A DNA stretch of 64,000 nucleotides from assembly GCF_006385575.1 (NCBI RefSeq), contig NZ_CP041040.1, positions 1,922,001 through 1,986,000 of the forward strand, written 5' to 3'. Under the pieces are notes generated by a model that saw only the letters and a list, made by a program, of their open reading frames with translations, had not been told where the DNA came from and ran no database searches. The translations under genes and the position numbers were made by a program. Below are positions 61,962 to 64,000 of the stretch, one piece after another; position 1 is the stretch's first letter, and the number at the start of each line of letters is the position of its first letter. The DNA is from Microbacterium foliorum. GTDB lineage: Bacteria > Actinomycetota > Actinomycetes > Actinomycetales > Microbacteriaceae.

Positions 61962-62335
61962 CCCTCGGGAGGACCGTCTGCCCGCCTCACGACAGCATCC
62001 CACTCCGACTTCAGGAAGCTGGCGTCTCCGGCAGCGACGATCTGTGCGTTGTCGTTGGGGCCGAGCTCGGGTCGCATGGTCAGTCCGCCGACCTCGAGGC
62101 TCGGGATGCTCTGCCTGATGCACTCGACGCTTCCGCGCACCAGCAGCTCAGCTGTCTGTTCCGGCGTCATCACGGCCCCCATCACGGCGTCATCGTGAGC
62201 GACGAGCACCACCTGCCATGCGGGCTGTCGGTCGTCGGGATCCAGTGTGTACTGCACCAGCCCCTGCGGCGCGGCCTCGACCACGATGACGATCGAACCT
62301 GCGACCGGCTGTTCGTCTGCTGCGTACTCGCCCAT
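61958..62335 (-). CDS. hypothetical protein
   Basis: I do not recognise this 125-aa protein. It is acidic and soluble, without a signal peptide or membrane helix. Predicted beta strands (SIVIVVEAAPQGLVQYTLD, AWQVVLVAHDDAVMGAVM) are followed by a helix (TPEQTAELLVRGSVECIRQSI). The ATG at 62335 has AGGGG about 8 nt upstream. It is divergent from the AAA ATPase gene by 132 bp, so the two might share regulation. It is convergent with the nuclease-like gene. Confidence 0.6.
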   Translation of the reverse strand: MGEYAADEQPVAGSIVIVVEAAPQGLVQYTLDPDDRQPAWQVVLVAHDDAVMGAVMTPEQTAELLVRGSVECIRQSIPSLEVGGLTMRPELGPNDNAQIVAAGDASFLKSEWDAVVRRADGPPEG

Positions 62336-62456
62336 GATGGATCCCCTGATCCGGGCGTCCCCACGCCCATTGTCCGCTCAGGGTACTGCGAAAAGTTTCT
62401 TTGCGAACGCCTTACGGCGATCGAATCCCAACCGATATATGAGTACGGGGAGCAAA

Positions 62457-62460
62457 GGAG
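62457..62460 (+). promoter_or_regulatory. ribosome binding site supporting a TTG start
   Basis: GGAG within AAAGGAGAAGG lies 7 nt before the TTG at 62468; no ATG or GTG in the same frame fits as well. Confidence 0.6.
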
Positions 62461-62467
62461 AAGGATC

Positions 62468-63556
62468 TTGACCAGCACCTACATCGAGACGGGCGGACAC
62501 GTCCGCGTGTACGACGCGGCCGTCCGCACGCATCACGAGTTCCCTCTCGGCACTTATCGGGTGCATTTCACCTCGAAAGAGGGATTCAGCCTGATCAAGA
62601 TCGACGACCTCACCGTGGGCACCGAACGCGTCTACGGCGGCCGCGACAGGAAGGTCGACAAGATCTTCCGCTCCTATGCCCTCACCGATCGCAGCCTCGG
62701 TGTGATGCTCTCCGGCGACAAGGGAATCGGCAAGACGCTGTTCCTGCGCATGGTCGCCGAGGAGGCCCGCGAGCAGTGCCTGCCCGTGGTGATCGTCTCA
62801 GAGGACAACGACGGCATCGTCGAGTTCCTCGACACCCTCGACGAGTGCCTGATCATCTTCGACGAGTTCGAGAAGGTCTTCCCTGCGGGGCGCCGAGGCG
62901 GTGCAGAGGGAGGCAATCGGCAGAACCAGTTCCTGTCGCTGTTCGACGGCCTCTCGTCGGTGAAGCGCATCTACTGCCTGACCGTGAACGACATCAGCGA
63001 TGTCAGCACCTACATCGTCAACCGCCCGGGGCGATTCCATTACCACATGCGGTTCGAGTACCCCGGTCCCGACGAGGTGCGGCAGTATCTGATCGACCAG
63101 GCCCCGCATGCCGACCCCGATGAGATCGAGAACGTCGCCCTGTTCTCCCGCCGGGCTCGCCTCAACTACGACCATCTCCGTGCCATCGCGTTCGAGCTCG
63201 AGCAGCCGGACGCGCAGTTCGCAGATGTCGTGGAGGACCTCAACATCAAGGCGATCGAACCCAGCACCTATCGGATAGAAGCCCGTTTCCCCGACGGCAA
63301 GGTCTGGTCCGACGAGGTCGAGATGAACCTCTTCGAGCGCGGAGATGTCGGCCGCACCTTCGAACTGCGACACGCCACGCGGTCGATCTTCGCGTCCTTC
63401 GTGCCCAAAGACCTGATCTTCGAACCGGACGGCAGCATCTTCGTGCCGATCCACAAGCTCGAGCTGCTCGATGATGAAGACGAGGAGCCCGAGGTCTACC
63501 CGACGACGGTCAACCTCATCCTGGTGGGTCAGGCGAGCTACGGATTCAGTCTCTGA
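62468..63556 (+). CDS. orphan classic AAA ATPase
   Basis: The 362-aa AAA protein has Walker A GDKGIGKT (residues 83-90), Walker B CLIIFDEFE (about 127-135), sensor-1 Asn near 174, and the second region of homology NRPGRF (185-190) with arginine-finger residues, as in FtsH-type AAA enzymes. An N-terminal beta-rich domain (residues 1-80) and a C-terminal beta-rich domain (about 265-362) are not recognised. The start codon is TTG, unusual here. No protease domain is attached, so it may be a remodelling chaperone or a phage- or plasmid-derived motor. Partners are unknown. Confidence 0.75.
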   Translation: MTSTYIETGGHVRVYDAAVRTHHEFPLGTYRVHFTSKEGFSLIKIDDLTVGTERVYGGRDRKVDKIFRSYALTDRSLGVMLSGDKGIGKTLFLRMVAEEAREQCLPVVIVSEDNDGIVEFLDTLDECLIIFDEFEKVFPAGRRGGAEGGNRQNQFLSLFDGLSSVKRIYCLTVNDISDVSTYIVNRPGRFHYHMRFEYPGPDEVRQYLIDQAPHADPDEIENVALFSRRARLNYDHLRAIAFELEQPDAQFADVVEDLNIKAIEPSTYRIEARFPDGKVWSDEVEMNLFERGDVGRTFELRHATRSIFASFVPKDLIFEPDGSIFVPIHKLELLDDEDEEPEVYPTTVNLILVGQASYGFSL

Positions 63557-63590
63557 CCGGACCGGTCGGAATGTCTGGCAGCGGCCCTGA

Positions 63591-64000
63591 TCAGACGCCG
63601 ACGGCGTGCGACAGGATCGCGCGCGTGAACCGTTGGCCGCTGGCGGCGAGACGCTCGAAGTATGCGTCCAGCGCAGACGCCGATGAGCGCGCGACCGGCG
63701 CGGACTCGGTCGGCGGAGTGTCGGCGTAGTGACGGTCGAGCGCATCGCGGAGCATACGCACCGCTGCGGCTCGCTGCTGCGAGACGGCGGCGTGCGATAC
63801 GCCCAGCTCGTCCGCGAGCTCCGTCACCGTGCGGTCGTCGAAGTAGATGGCCGTGATGATCGACCGCTTGCGCTCCGGCAGCGCAGCGACGGCCCGTCGC
63901 AGGAACTCATCGCGCTCCGATGCGATCGCGAGTTCTTCCGGCAGGTACCCGGTCCACACGATCTCCGGCGCGTCCGGCGCATCGAGACTGGTGAGCATAC
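63591..64000 (-). CDS. sigma-70 region 4-like protein (5' end at or beyond the window edge)
   Basis: At least 135 residues are present. A helix-turn-helix with LPERKRSIITAIYFDDRTVTEL and ELGVSHAAVSQQRAAAVRML (about residues 40-84) matches region 4 of sigma-70 factors, as in FliA/WhiG-type and RpoE-type proteins. An ATG lies at 63998, but the frame stays open to the window edge, so the gene may be longer and carry region 2. The C-terminal 50 residues (PVARSSASALDAYFERLAASGQRFTR) do not match a sigma domain. Confidence 0.6.
   Translation of the reverse strand, partial: MLTSLDAPDAPEIVWTGYLPEELAIASERDEFLRRAVAALPERKRSIITAIYFDDRTVTELADELGVSHAAVSQQRAAAVRMLRDALDRHYADTPPTESAPVARSSASALDAYFERLAASGQRFTRAILSHAVGV

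Overview
The window is a GC-rich (roughly two-thirds G+C), gene-dense chromosomal segment of an actinobacterium. The best guess is a member of the Microbacteriaceae, such as Microbacterium. Supporting signs are the run of actinobacterial marker families (SepH, DUF3710, DUF3159, DUF3093, DUF4193, DUF7455, DUF4191, polyphosphate glucokinase), a hrdB/SigA-type principal sigma factor, paired ParC/ParE, glnE beside glutamine synthetases, and many genes whose start codon lies 6-7 nt downstream of a TANNNT -10 element with no ribosome binding site. The genus is inferred from gene content and protein character, not from a search. I saw no insertion sequence, prophage, CRISPR array or tRNA gene. The only RNA gene found is rnpB.

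Layout. 1-7.3 kb: the end of a fadB-like gene, then a lipid/glycerol-phosphate block (GMC oxidoreductase, lipid kinase and alkylglycerone-phosphate-synthase-like flavoenzyme on the minus strand; TetR regulator and GlpD on the plus strand) and an SPFH-like protein. 7.4-20 kb: housekeeping genes dxs, acnA, DUF3159-DUF3710-dut, DUF3093, DUF4193, sepH, a phosphodiesterase and parC. 20-25.3 kb: a tightly overlapping four-gene minus-strand operon (sugar-epimerase-like SDR, metallo-beta-lactamase hydrolase, CapK/F390-synthetase-like adenylating enzyme, KAS III) beside a divergent GT4 glycosyltransferase. The gene set recalls ole/beta-lactone chemistry with substituted parts and is the best candidate here for an undescribed pathway. 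25.3-32.7 kb: parE, DUF7455, an unusual complementary pair of alanine-racemase-like proteins, an ATP-grasp enzyme, a CofE-like ligase and rpoD.

32.8-43.2 kb: PAC2 protein, pepA, lpd, two-lipoyl sucB, a secreted-tail membrane protein, DUF4191, a RimK ligase fused to an RCK_C domain with a divergent retropepsin-like RimB protease, and an RDD protein. 43.2-53.6 kb: nitrogen assimilation, with glnA under a four-half-site GlnR operator, glnE, glnA2 and a small SPOR-like protein. Mixed in are an AI-2E-type permease, a second DagK-like protein, ppgK and rnpB. 53.6-64 kb: a PolA-family polymerase, a CdsZ-type zinc-ribbon protein, YchJ, an aldo/keto reductase, an ICMT-like membrane protein, an XRE regulator with a divergent SDR, a TIGR01777 protein, a zinc-ribbon/PD-(D/E)XK-like protein, an orphan classic AAA ATPase and the end of a sigma-like gene.

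The most notable themes are the complementary alanine racemase halves (27842-29586), the Ole-like operon (20032-24036), the mirror-symmetric divergent leaderless promoter at 56546-56573, and the leaderless start grammar seen at about fifteen genes.
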